Source: JBFLYH01 sp964630235
GTDB taxonomy: Bacteria; Oederibacteriota; JAAXVQ01; JAUVAV01
Assembly (NCBI GenBank): GCA_964630235.1
Contig: CAZVUO010000001.1
Coordinates: forward strand, 992,001 to 1,056,000
DNA: 64,000 nt
Direction: 5' to 3'
In this document: one piece after another, positions 53,385 through 60,434 of the stretch
Position numbering within the stretch: position 1 is the stretch's first letter
Layout of the letters: every line of letters begins with the position of its first letter
Program-made: the position numbers and the translations under genes
The notes under the pieces: model-generated
The model's input: only the letters and a program-made list of their open reading frames with translations
Database searches by the model: none
Told to the model about the DNA's origin: nothing

Positions 53385-54662
53385 ATGCTATGCCTTTGGA
53401 AAGTAAAAATCAAATTCACCATCGAATTCGAGGCTGATTTAGATACCGAACCTTCCAAAATCCTGCCACCCGAATTGCTCAGCATTCCGGAATTAAAAGC
53501 CATGCTGGAATTTTTAAGCAAAATCAAAGTCCACAGTGTAATGAACAACACGCCCCTGGAAATGGAATTTGAGGTGGATAAAAACGGGCAGATCTGCGGG
53601 GAATTGAAAATCGCCAATACGTTTGACCTGGACCAGGATGCCAAAGCAGATCAATTCGAGATTTATTCGGCTACAGGAGAGTTGAAACAATCAACGGATT
53701 ATACTGCGGCAGAGGTCAAGACCGGCCGGGAAATCAAGATTGAGGACGAACGTCTGGCCGCCAAAGGCGTTTCCGGGGAGCAACCGGACCGGACTTTCGG
53801 CGTGGATTTCAATCTGGGGTTTGATGTGCCGACAAAATACACCATGAAAATACCCTTTGTGCCGCCCCCGGCTGACAGCCAATTATCCCAGACCTACAAG
53901 GACATAGCCTATTTTGATTATGACTACACCAAAATCACCAACACGGCCGCTTCCCGGGAATTGCAGCTGCCGGATGCGGTTACTAACATATTCACCAACA
54001 TTAATGCCAGGACCTATACCGCGGAGGCGACCATCACCCGCAAGGATTGGTGGCTGCGGCAGAATATCAAAAGCAGCAGCGTGCGAACCCCGACCAGCAA
54101 AGCGCCGACCAAAGGCGGCACCTGGGTGGATCTGGACAAAGATCCCAATGCGACTTATGACCCGGAGGGCGGCGGGCTGCTTTTGCATGGAAACGTGACT
54201 TTTGATTTGGCGGGGGCGCCGGCCAATACCATTGAACAATTCAACACGGTCCGGGATATGCGGGTTTGGAACAAAAAACCAGGCGGATCTGACCCCGGGT
54301 TCGGGGAACTGCAGCCCTGGCATGATGACTGTCTGGGTGATCAGCCCAACACATTTCGACCGAGCTGGTTTGATCTGCCGGGTAATCTTTATCCCCTGGA
54401 GCACAAGGCGGACAACCTGCCCAATGAAATCTATTTGGCGGAGTTTCTGTGGGCGGTGCAAAGTTATCCGGAATTTGGGATGCTATATTATTATGTGATG
54501 ATAGAAACTAAACCGAATTATTACCGGTTGTTTGTTTCTCCGGCAGTGAATGTGAGTGAAAAACAATGGGAAGCACTGCGATCTTCAAAATCGCCCGGGA
54601 AAATATCCGAAGACCTGTTAAAAAAACTACCCTGGAAAAAAGTGGTTCTGCCCAAAAAATAA
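53385..54662 (+). CDS. Uncharacterised 425-residue protein with an EF-hand-like loop
   Basis: I do not recognise the family. The protein is soluble-looking, with no signal peptide or membrane helix. The N-terminal part (1-100) is beta-rich and contains DLDQDAKADQFE at residues 81-92, which matches the calcium-loop spacing (positions 1, 3, 5, 9, 12) of EF-hand or dockerin motifs. The middle (about 100-260) is rich in Asp/Thr. The C-terminal half has aromatic-rich segments (RPSWFDLPGNLYPLEHKAD, AEFLWAVQSYPEFGMLYYY). GGGAGG lies 5 bases before the ATG. Composition is intermediate between chromosome and the AT-rich island genes. It is convergent with the next gene and flanked on the left by repeats. 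Confidence 0.65.
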   Translation: MLCLWKVKIKFTIEFEADLDTEPSKILPPELLSIPELKAMLEFLSKIKVHSVMNNTPLEMEFEVDKNGQICGELKIANTFDLDQDAKADQFEIYSATGELKQSTDYTAAEVKTGREIKIEDERLAAKGVSGEQPDRTFGVDFNLGFDVPTKYTMKIPFVPPPADSQLSQTYKDIAYFDYDYTKITNTAASRELQLPDAVTNIFTNINARTYTAEATITRKDWWLRQNIKSSSVRTPTSKAPTKGGTWVDLDKDPNATYDPEGGGLLLHGNVTFDLAGAPANTIEQFNTVRDMRVWNKKPGGSDPGFGELQPWHDDCLGDQPNTFRPSWFDLPGNLYPLEHKADNLPNEIYLAEFLWAVQSYPEFGMLYYYVMIETKPNYYRLFVSPAVNVSEKQWEALRSSKSPGKISEDLLKKLPWKKVVLPKK

Positions 54663-54707
54663 ATAGGCCCGAAATGCAGTGAATAATTGATGATGTGTCC
54701 ACCCTCA

Positions 54708-54729
54708 CCCTCTCCCTCAAGGGAGAGGG
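54708..54729. terminator. Possible bidirectional terminator between convergent genes
   Basis: CCCTCTCCC and GGGAGAGGG form a 9-bp stem with a TCAA loop between two convergent genes, followed on the plus side by GCGCTTATTTT. The same words occur in dispersed repeats at 44896 and 50320, so it may simply be a repeat fragment. Confidence 0.35.
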
Positions 54730-54733
54730 GCGC

Positions 54734-55474
54734 TTATTTTCCCACCTCCACCTCCACTGGCAAAGCCTCTGCTTTTACCTCTTCCACGATCTTGCACATG
54801 ACCGGGGTTTGGTGATAGGAAGCATGCAAAGTGTATCGGCCTGGCCCGCTGAAGAAGACGACCATAAAGCCTCTCAGCATTTCCTTATCCTTAATATGAT
54901 TTTTGATCCACGCGCGGTTGACGCCAAAGACCAGTATGGATGACCGCTCGATCTCGGGAATGGTCTTGAGCTCGTCCATGCCATCTGGGTCCAGGGTCGC
55001 GACTGACAACTGTTCGGGTTTCAGCTCGGAATTAGGGACCCAGCAGGCCTGCAAGGCCGTAACGTGCCCGGCCCCTGGCTTAAGCACCTTGCCGGCCTTG
55101 CGCACCGCGTCCTCGTTCACCGGCTCGGCTGGCGGTCCATAGTAAGTGCGCAGTTCGTGGCCAGACGCGCTCTGGCCCTGGGCCTGGGGTTTGAACTTGA
55201 GGTCCCATTCCATGCCCATGCTGGCCACTGAGATCTGCCAGGACAAGGCAGTATAGGCCGGGTAGATCGTGACCGGCAGGGGCGAGTTATTGGTCAGGCG
55301 CAAACGGATGGTGACATCGCGCATTTTATGGCTGGGCCACAGCGCTGGTTCGATCTCGGCTTCAAGCAGGATGTTCATGGCGTTTCCTTTCTCCGCCGCC
55401 GAAACAGCGGGCGCGCAGGCCGTAAAGGAAACAAGAAGAACGCCTGCGCCAAAATACCGTATCACGTCCAGCAA
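54734..55474 (-). CDS. Exported hypothetical protein (possible lipoprotein)
   Basis: 246-residue exported protein. A signal sequence (YFGAGVLLVSFTACAPAVSA) could be cut by signal peptidase I after AVSA or lipidated at the cysteine in SFTAC, although Phe at -3 is unusual for a lipobox. The rest is a beta-rich domain with IRLRLTNNSPLPVTIYP, similar in feel to BsuPI/DUF-type immunoglobulin-like modules, and ends PGRYTLHASY ... VEVEVGK. I start at TTG 55474 because GAGGAGG lies 8 bases upstream; a GTG at 55483 overlaps that site. A copy of its last 53 codons sits at 52004. Function unknown. Confidence 0.62.
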   Translation of the reverse strand: MLDVIRYFGAGVLLVSFTACAPAVSAAEKGNAMNILLEAEIEPALWPSHKMRDVTIRLRLTNNSPLPVTIYPAYTALSWQISVASMGMEWDLKFKPQAQGQSASGHELRTYYGPPAEPVNEDAVRKAGKVLKPGAGHVTALQACWVPNSELKPEQLSVATLDPDGMDELKTIPEIERSSILVFGVNRAWIKNHIKDKEMLRGFMVVFFSGPGRYTLHASYHQTPVMCKIVEEVKAEALPVEVEVGK

Positions 55475-55791
55475 TGCTCCCACCTCCTCATCCTTCGCGT
55501 TCTGCGGGCACCCAAGTCAATTCTAGGACGATAAAACCGGGAAAAACAGGGAAAATTCAATTTTTCCAGGATGGCGCCGATTGTCTGCCCAGTGCCTAAA
55601 AAAATCCGCTTTTGGAACTGCCTGGAAAATCAGCCTGTTTTAAAGCCGGTTCGCGTAAAAAAAAACGATTTGCAGCTCCCTCGAATATTCCCCTTCAAAT
55701 TCAACCCTTTTTCAACCCCGTCCAGCCGCCTGGACCGCCATTTTTTCTGAAACCTTTTTCGCCTGGCGGTGTCACACTTTACGATTGACCT
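55475..55791. other. AT-rich gap upstream of the candidate small RNA
   Basis: No gene supported. 55540-55760 is AT-rich with A-runs. TACGAT at 55780-55785 could be a -10 box for the RNA that follows; no good -35 box is evident. Confidence 0.45.
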
Positions 55792-55871
55792 TGCTTCAGC
55801 AGCAGCGACCCCTCCGGTGCTGAAGCAGAGCCCAGCCAGGTCCTCCCAGGATCTGGCTGGGTCTTTTTTTT
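55792..55871 (+). ncRNA. Candidate small RNA: two hairpins ending in a terminator
   Basis: Hairpin 1 pairs GCTTCAGCA (55793-55801) perfectly with TGCTGAAGC (55818-55826) and has a C-rich loop containing CCCCTCC. Hairpin 2 is a 13-bp stem (55831-55843 with 55849-55861, one G-U) with a TCCCA loop and an eight-T run, a textbook terminator. The upstream plus-strand gene ends 1.1 kb away with a minus-strand gene between, so this terminator has no obvious protein gene to serve. C-rich loops of this type in other small RNAs pair with Shine-Dalgarno sequences. Transcription has not been shown. Confidence 0.5.
55831..55871 (+). terminator. Rho-independent terminator
   Basis: 13-bp stem with a 5-base loop followed by TCTTTTTTTTA; 3' end of the candidate small RNA. 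Confidence 0.85.
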
Positions 55872-56005
55872 ATCCCCTGCGCAGGACACATCGCATGAGT
55901 AAGAGCTGACGTCCTGCTTCGGGGATGTCGCTGTTTCCCATCCCCTCCGCAGGGGGGCTCCATAAATCACTTGCCAGCCACTGTGCCGTTGTTTACATTA
56001 CCTGT

Positions 56006-56656
56006 ATGGCCTCTCCCAAGCACGAACTCCCCATCCCGGAAAACCTGCAGTGCGCGGAGCACAACCGGACCGGCAAGTGGAAATGCGGGGTGTGCGGCCA
56101 GCCCGTGTGCAGTGAATGCAAACCCGTGGCTTTCAATTACCAGGTTTTCCATCCCCGCTGTATAGCCGAAGCGCACCGCCGCCAGGAGCGCGGGGAACAG
56201 CTCAAGCAGGAGGCTGAGGCGCCTTCGCCAGGTCTGAGGTTCGTGGCATGGAGCTTCATGGTCGGCGGCATGCTCCTGTTCGGACTGGCCCTGCTTTTTT
56301 TCGGCCTCTCCCTGTTCAGTCATTCCATGCCCATCCGGGCCATCATGGCCGGGACCGTGGCGCCGAGTCTGGATTCCATTCCCGGCAGCCGCACCGTGCT
56401 GAACTGGATGGGCGCCATCAGCCTGGGGTTGAGTGCGGGCGTGTTTTTGCTGGGCGTGGGCCTGCTCAATTGCGTGGCTGCCAGCCGCCAGATCGTCCTG
56501 TTCCTGGCTTGGACCGAGGTCATTGTGGCCGCGCTGGTGTGGACGGTGGTGTTGATGATGGGCGAGGGGTTCTGGGATGTGCCGGTGCTTGGCGCGTTCC
56601 TGATCGTGTTTTTTTCGCGCCGCGGCGTGAAGCGGCAGTTCGAGAAGGTGTTGTAA
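56006..56656 (+). CDS. B-box-type zinc-finger membrane protein
   Basis: 216-residue protein. The N-terminus (about 14-55) is a B-box-like zinc finger: CAEHNRTGKWKCGVCGQPV followed by CSECKPVAF and FHPRC. A charged linker precedes four membrane helices (about 80-100, 130-155, 160-185, 188-205). B-box plus transmembrane proteins of this kind are common in Myxococcota and several candidate phyla but lack a known role. The start is uncertain: ATG 56006 begins just before the conserved finger; an in-frame ATG at 55925 would add 27 residues through repeat-like sequence. Neither has a clear ribosome-binding site. Confidence 0.7.
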   Translation: MASPKHELPIPENLQCAEHNRTGKWKCGVCGQPVCSECKPVAFNYQVFHPRCIAEAHRRQERGEQLKQEAEAPSPGLRFVAWSFMVGGMLLFGLALLFFGLSLFSHSMPIRAIMAGTVAPSLDSIPGSRTVLNWMGAISLGLSAGVFLLGVGLLNCVAASRQIVLFLAWTEVIVAALVWTVVLMMGEGFWDVPVLGAFLIVFFSRRGVKRQFEKVL

Positions 56657-56677
56657 CGGACGGTGTTATATTTATTA

Positions 56678-56764
56678 CGTCACCCCGGCATGGTCCTAGC
56701 CGGGGTCCAGGGCATTAGGAGGGAAAAAATGCTGGATTCCGGCTGACGACCTGCCGGAATGACG
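56678..56764. repeat. Dispersed palindromic repeat, class A
   Basis: Full copy: CGTCACCCCGGC ... AGCCGGGGTCCAG ... GCTGGATTCCGGC ... GCCGGAATGACG. Confidence 0.8.
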
Positions 56765-56777
56765 CAAAAGAAAATTG

Positions 56778-56869
56778 GTCATTGCGAACCCGAAGGGCGC
56801 GGCAATCTGTCAGTTCGAAGAGGGATTGCTTCGTTGCCCTTCGACAAGCTCAGGGCGCCTCGCAATGAC
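56778..56869. repeat. Dispersed palindromic repeat, class B
   Basis: GTCATTGCGAACCCGAAGG ... CCTCGCAATGAC with an internal TTCGACAAGCTCAGGGC word. It sits 8 bases after the class A copy, forming a composite intergenic block. Confidence 0.8.
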
Positions 56870-56891
56870 ACGAACGATGCGTCGCCCCGGA

Positions 56892-57272
56892 TTAGTCCGC
56901 TTCCCGCGGGCCGCGGCGGTCGGCCTTGCGCTTGGCCTGATAGTGTTTGGAATCCAGCCGCCGGGCCTGCGCCGCGGCTGACGGGCGGCGGTGCTTGCGC
57001 CTGAGTTTTTCCCGCGCCGAACGCTCGGCCGCGAGCTGGGCCTGGCGCCGCGCCGCGAGCTTTTCGGTCAGCAGCTGCCGCGCCAGGGCGCGATTCCGGC
57101 TTTGCGAGCGCTCGGACTGACAGCGCACCTCGAGGCCCGTGGGCCGGTGGCGCAGGACCACGCAGGTGGAGGTTTTGTTAACGTGCTGGCCGCCAGGGCC
57201 CTGGCTGCGCACGAAGCGCTCCTCCAGGTCCTGCTCGCGCAGGGGAAAAGGATTGTAGTTATGGGATGTCAT
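56892..57272 (-). CDS. Release factor-like peptidyl-tRNA hydrolase (RF-1 domain protein)
   Basis: 126-residue single-domain protein of the class I release-factor C-terminal family, like ArfB/YaeJ and the mitochondrial C12orf65 type, which free nascent chains from stalled ribosomes. The catalytic GGQ is at residues 27-29 in RSQGPGGQHVNKTSTCVVL, followed by GLEVRCQSERSQSRNRALA. The tail is strongly basic and Arg-rich (about 75-126), as needed to sit in the mRNA channel or on rRNA. No codon-recognition domain is present. It is flanked on both sides by palindromic repeats and is transcribed against its neighbours. Confidence 0.86.
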   Translation of the reverse strand: MTSHNYNPFPLREQDLEERFVRSQGPGGQHVNKTSTCVVLRHRPTGLEVRCQSERSQSRNRALARQLLTEKLAARRQAQLAAERSAREKLRRKHRRPSAAAQARRLDSKHYQAKRKADRRGPREAD

Positions 57273-57346
57273 CTCGCAGTCCTCGTCGGTTATCCCCTCC
57301 CCCTCGAGGGGTTTTATGATCTGTGCAACTGCTGAATCACCAAGTT

Positions 57347-57437
57347 GTCATTGCGAGCCCGAAGGGCGTGGCAATCCGATTGGTAGCCGGGGATTGCTTC
57401 GGCGCCCTTCGACAAGCTCAGGGCACCTCGCAATGAC
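57347..57437. repeat. Dispersed palindromic repeat, class B
   Basis: GTCATTGCGAGCCCGAAGG ... CAAGCTCAGGGCACCTCGCAATGAC (ends quoted in part). Closely similar to 56778-56869, in the same orientation on the other side of the release-factor gene. Confidence 0.8.
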
Positions 57438-57513
57438 TTATCAATTGATTATTCTACTGTCCGGCCTGTGAAATGAGAAGGATTAATACACTTGCACTGA
57501 AAGGACCTTCACC

Positions 57514-58173
57514 ATGCCCTGGATGACCGGGCTGTTCAATCTAGCCATGCTGTTGGGCCTGGCGTATCTGGCTTACAAACTCGCCTGGGTGCCTCTGTTC
57601 GCGGTGCTCAACGCCGTGCTGACCGAGGTGCCCAAGGTTTTGCGCCAGCAGGCCGCGGTCAGGGCCGGCAAAGGCGCGGCGGTCAAGGCGCCGGAAGCGG
57701 ATAAAATCCCGCTCTGGCCGCTCGGGGCCGCGTATCTCCTGTGGGGGTACGGGCTGGCGCGGATCACCTCCGCCGCGGCGATCATTGCGGGCCGAACGTT
57801 TGACTTGCCTGACTGGAGTTACCAGCTCCTGGCTTCGTTCCTGCTGGGTCTGTATCTCGCCGCCGACCGGCTGGCCACGCTCCGGTACGCGGAGGTGAGG
57901 GGCCATGCCGGCCTGCGGGCCGCGTACCTGCGCCTGAGCTGGCTCATTGCCGGGCTCGGCGTCTACGGCCTGCTGCACGTGTGGCTGTGGCCGGCGTTCG
58001 GCGGCAGGGGCTGGGTTCTCCCGCTCCTGGGCTGGGTCCAGCAGTTGCTGTCTATCGCCGGGGCGGGCATCGCCCTGGGCGTGGTGGGGCTGATCTATCT
58101 GGTCCGTCTAATGTTCCGTCTTTTCTTTTATTGGCGGCGCCGGGAGACCGGTGCCAAGCGTCAAGGACGTTAA
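57514..58173 (+). CDS. Hypothetical multi-spanning membrane protein
   Basis: 219-residue protein with about five or six hydrophobic segments (for example MTGLFNLAMLLGLAYLAYK, LLASFLLGLYLAADRLATL, IAGAGIALGVVGLIYLVRL) and a basic C-terminus FFYWRRRETGAKRQGR. No catalytic or transporter signature is recognised. AAAGGACC precedes the ATG. It is followed after 12 bases by another small membrane protein, likely the same transcript. Function unknown. Confidence 0.7.
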   Translation: MPWMTGLFNLAMLLGLAYLAYKLAWVPLFAVLNAVLTEVPKVLRQQAAVRAGKGAAVKAPEADKIPLWPLGAAYLLWGYGLARITSAAAIIAGRTFDLPDWSYQLLASFLLGLYLAADRLATLRYAEVRGHAGLRAAYLRLSWLIAGLGVYGLLHVWLWPAFGGRGWVLPLLGWVQQLLSIAGAGIALGVVGLIYLVRLMFRLFFYWRRRETGAKRQGR

Positions 58174-58185
58174 AGGGAGGGAAGC

Positions 58186-58413
58186 ATGCCGTCGGAAACG
58201 AACAACACGGCTTTGGGCCTGATCATCGTGGGCGCCCTGCTGAGCCTGATGCGGGAACTGATCACCAAGTGGTACCTCGCCCTGTACCAATGGCTCAGAA
58301 AAAAACCGCCGAACCCGCGCCTGGGACCGCTGTTTCAAATGTATTTGATGCTGACCGGCATGATGCTGACCGTGATGGGACTGCTCTGGCTTTTTGGGGT
58401 TGTGAAGCTCTAA
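58186..58413 (+). CDS. Small hypothetical membrane protein
   Basis: 75-residue protein with two predicted membrane helices (about 8-24 and 51-71) joined by a basic loop (WLRKKPPNPRLGP). AAAGGGAGGG lies just upstream of the ATG. Its end overlaps by 4 bases the end of the minus-strand response regulator, so the two transcripts converge. No family recognised. Confidence 0.65.
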   Translation: MPSETNNTALGLIIVGALLSLMRELITKWYLALYQWLRKKPPNPRLGPLFQMYLMLTGMMLTVMGLLWLFGVVKL

Positions 58414-58883
58414 GCCGTGGCGGGCTGGGGCTTGGCGGGCACCCGCATGGCTGTTTCCTCGATGTTCAGCAGTTTGGAAATGTTCGCGGACAGGGCGTCC
58501 AGGTCGAACGGTTTGCTCATGTACAGCTCGGCCTGAAAAACGTACAGGCCTTTGAACCTGGACATGAACTGGGTCATGGCGGTCAGGATGATGACCCGGA
58601 TGTTCTTGGTGTCCGCGTTGCTTTTGATGCTGTGGCAGACCACCCAGCCGTCCACCTTGGGCATCATGATATCCAGCACCACCAGGTCCGGTTTCTCCTC
58701 CACCACTTTTTCCAGGGCTTCCAGCCCGTCGTAGGCCGTGATCACCTGGTAGCCTTCGAATTTCAGCTGCAGCTGGATCAAACGCACCAGGGAGTCTTCG
58801 TCGTCCACCACCAGGATCTTTTTTGCGCGCTTGGCTTCCTGCAAGGCCGCGTCGTCGGGTCCGGTGATCAGGTTTTCTATCAT
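58410..58883 (-). CDS. Single-domain response regulator (CheY-like)
   Basis: 157-residue receiver protein with no output domain. The acidic pocket is Asp27/Asp28 in KILVVDDED, the phosphoacceptor is Asp71 in VVLDIMMPKVDGW, followed by Thr101 in VIILTAMT and Lys124 in MSKPFD. A 20-residue N-terminal extension and an Ala/Pro-rich C-terminal tail flank the domain. No histidine kinase is in the window, so its partner is unknown. It may act by protein-protein interaction. The gene is convergent with the 75-residue membrane protein. Confidence 0.92.
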   Translation of the reverse strand: MIENLITGPDDAALQEAKRAKKILVVDDEDSLVRLIQLQLKFEGYQVITAYDGLEALEKVVEEKPDLVVLDIMMPKVDGWVVCHSIKSNADTKNIRVIILTAMTQFMSRFKGLYVFQAELYMSKPFDLDALSANISKLLNIEETAMRVPAKPQPATA

Positions 58884-58904
58884 GGCTCACGGCCTCCGTT
58901 GCGT

Positions 58905-59061
58905 GATAGAGCCCTCCGGCGACTGAAAGAAGTCCCTTGAGGGACCGAAGGGCTCCCACAGGGATACCCACTTCAACCTTCGCTGCCCCTTCTTGGAGAC
59001 ATCCCGGAGCAACGATCCCGCATTCACCCCGGGCAAGCATGCGGTGCCTTGCGGAGGGGAT
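58905..59061. repeat. Dispersed unit shared with 17.8 kb
   Basis: GATAGAGCCCTCCGG ... CTTCAACCTTCGCTGCCCC ... CATCCCGGAGCAACGATCC ... TTGCGGAGGGGAT, matching 17773-17885 with a few insertions. Both lie just upstream of a gene or gene gap and encode nothing. Confidence 0.65.
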
Positions 59062-59225
59062 GGCGCCGCCGGAGCGGCTGAACGCTTGCGTTGATCAATT
59101 CCCCTCCGGGACAAAAGAGGCGGGGGAAAGAGGGGAAGGCGGAGGAGTCGGTCCCGGAGGATGGTGTCTGCTCCGCGAAAAGCGGCGGGGCGTGAAACCC
59201 GTGGTCAGGAAGTTCAGGGCGCGCT
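59062..59225. other. Gap without recognised gene
   Basis: GC-rich sequence with purine-rich strand bias (GGCGGGGGAAAGAGGGGAAG). I see no gene or clear structure. Confidence 0.4.
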
Positions 59226-59303
59226 TCAGATCAGCAGCAAGCCGAACAGCATGAACAGCAGGCAGCCAGCGATCCACAAGTTATCTACCGGTTTCCATTC
59301 CAT
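59226..59303 (-). CDS. Possible 25-residue single-span membrane peptide
   Basis: Micro-ORF reading MEWKPVDNLWIAG then CLLFMLFGLLLI and stop. It has a polar N-terminus and one continuous hydrophobic helix, the usual shape of small bacterial membrane peptides. AGAGGG lies 4 bases before the ATG. A 14-bp inverted repeat lies directly upstream (59327-59394). No homologue is recalled and the frame is short enough to occur by chance. Confidence 0.35.
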   Translation of the reverse strand: MEWKPVDNLWIAGCLLFMLFGLLLI

Positions 59304-59326
59304 GGCACCCTCTTGGAGCTGGTAGC

Positions 59327-59394
59327 GAGGGCGAAGCTGCTTTCAGGAGAACCGCCGCCGGGGGGTGGGTTAGGTCCGCCGCAGCTTCGCCCTC
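59327..59394. repeat. 14-bp perfect inverted repeat
   Basis: GAGGGCGAAGCTGC (59327-59340) and GCAGCTTCGCCCTC (59381-59394) flank a 40-base GC-rich loop. It may be a small mobile repeat or a leader structure for the 25-residue frame on the minus strand. Confidence 0.6.
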
Positions 59395-59715
59395 GAGATT
59401 TTTACTTTCAGCGTCGTGGTTGGTGTCGCGGGTAATATATAATGCATAAGTCGTACCAACCGCAAATGCCCACTCATCTCGACAGTTCCCTGAAAACGGC
59501 TGCAATATAGGCATAAAACCACAGCGGATTTTTTGTCTCAAAACGTCAGGGCTGGAATGGGGATTCTGTTCCCTAAAACCATGCCTGCGTTATACAGAAT
59601 ATGCGGCAGTATCCCTATGGCGGGGATTACCTATTATAGACAGGCTCGCGACAGGACGGTTTGGGGTCTGCTTCGGGTGTTTTCCATTTCGCTTTGCGTG
59701 TGTATCTCTTTGCGC
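59395..59715. other. AT-richer gap before purN
   Basis: I see no gene; several short frames lack ribosome-binding sites and homology. Confidence 0.4.
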
Positions 59716-59744
59716 TTGACAGGCAAAAAAAATACGGAGATTAT
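59716..59744 (+). promoter_or_regulatory. Promoter of the second purine block
   Basis: Consensus TTGACA (59716-59721), 17-base spacer, GATTAT (59739-59744). Transcription would begin near 59751, immediately before GAGGAGGAGG at 59756. It gives purN-purH their own start, separate from the purB operon. Confidence 0.7.
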
Positions 59745-59777
59745 TGAATCTTTCCGAGGAGGAGGCAGCCGCGGTTT

Positions 59778-60410
59778 ATGACCACACGGATCGCGATCTT
59801 GGCTTCGGGCGGAGGCACAAACTGCCAGGCGTTGCTGGATGCCTGGCGGTCCGGCCAATTCGTCTCCGCTGATATCCGCCTGGTGGTGAGCAATAAAGCG
59901 GACGCCGGTGTCCTGGAACGCGCGCGCAGCGCGGGGGTCACGGACCTGTTCCTGGACCCCGCGCAGTACCCGGACCGCGTGGCCTATGACCTGGAGCTGG
60001 CCAGCCGCCTGCGCAGCCAGGGCGTGAACTTGGTCTGTCTGGCCGGCTACCTGCGCATCCTGACGCCGGAATTCATCCGGCAATTCCCCCTGCAGATCAT
60101 GAATATCCATCCCGCCCTGCTCCCCGCGTTCGGCGGGGAGGGGATGTACGGGCGCCATGTGCACGAAGCGGTGCTCGCGGCCGGCGTGAAATATTCGGGC
60201 TGCACCGTGCACTTCGTGGACGAGGGCACGGACACCGGCCCGATCATCCTGCAGGCCGTGGTGCCGGTGATGGACCACGACACGCCGGACAAGCTCGCGG
60301 AGCGGGTGCTGATCGAGGAGCACCGCCTGTACCCGCGAGCTGTGGTTTTATACTGCGAACACCGTTTGGAAGTGGCCGGCCGCCGCGTGCGCGTGCTGGA
60401 AAAAGCGTAG
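59778..60410 (+). CDS. purN: Phosphoribosylglycinamide formyltransferase
   Basis: 210-residue folate-dependent GAR transformylase. The substrate loop is ASGGGTNCQALLDA, and the catalytic residues appear in IMNIHPALLPAFGGEGMYG and GCTVHFVDEGTDTGPIILQ (Asn, His, Asp of the family). The length is normal. It has its own promoter, although purine genes purB-purM lie 15 kb upstream. GAGGAGGAGG is about 13 bases before the ATG, a slightly long spacing. Confidence 0.95.
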   Translation: MTTRIAILASGGGTNCQALLDAWRSGQFVSADIRLVVSNKADAGVLERARSAGVTDLFLDPAQYPDRVAYDLELASRLRSQGVNLVCLAGYLRILTPEFIRQFPLQIMNIHPALLPAFGGEGMYGRHVHEAVLAAGVKYSGCTVHFVDEGTDTGPIILQAVVPVMDHDTPDKLAERVLIEEHRLYPRAVVLYCEHRLEVAGRRVRVLEKA

Positions 60411-60434
60411 AGTCTACCCAAAGGAGTTTTCGGC

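Noticed and set aside
56759..57004. Plus-strand frame of 81 codons
   Set aside because: It runs through a class B palindromic repeat and the antisense of the release-factor-like gene, with no ribosome-binding site.
58937..59254. Plus-strand frame of 105 codons
   Set aside because: It starts inside the dispersed repeat shared with 17.8 kb and shows no protein-like pattern.
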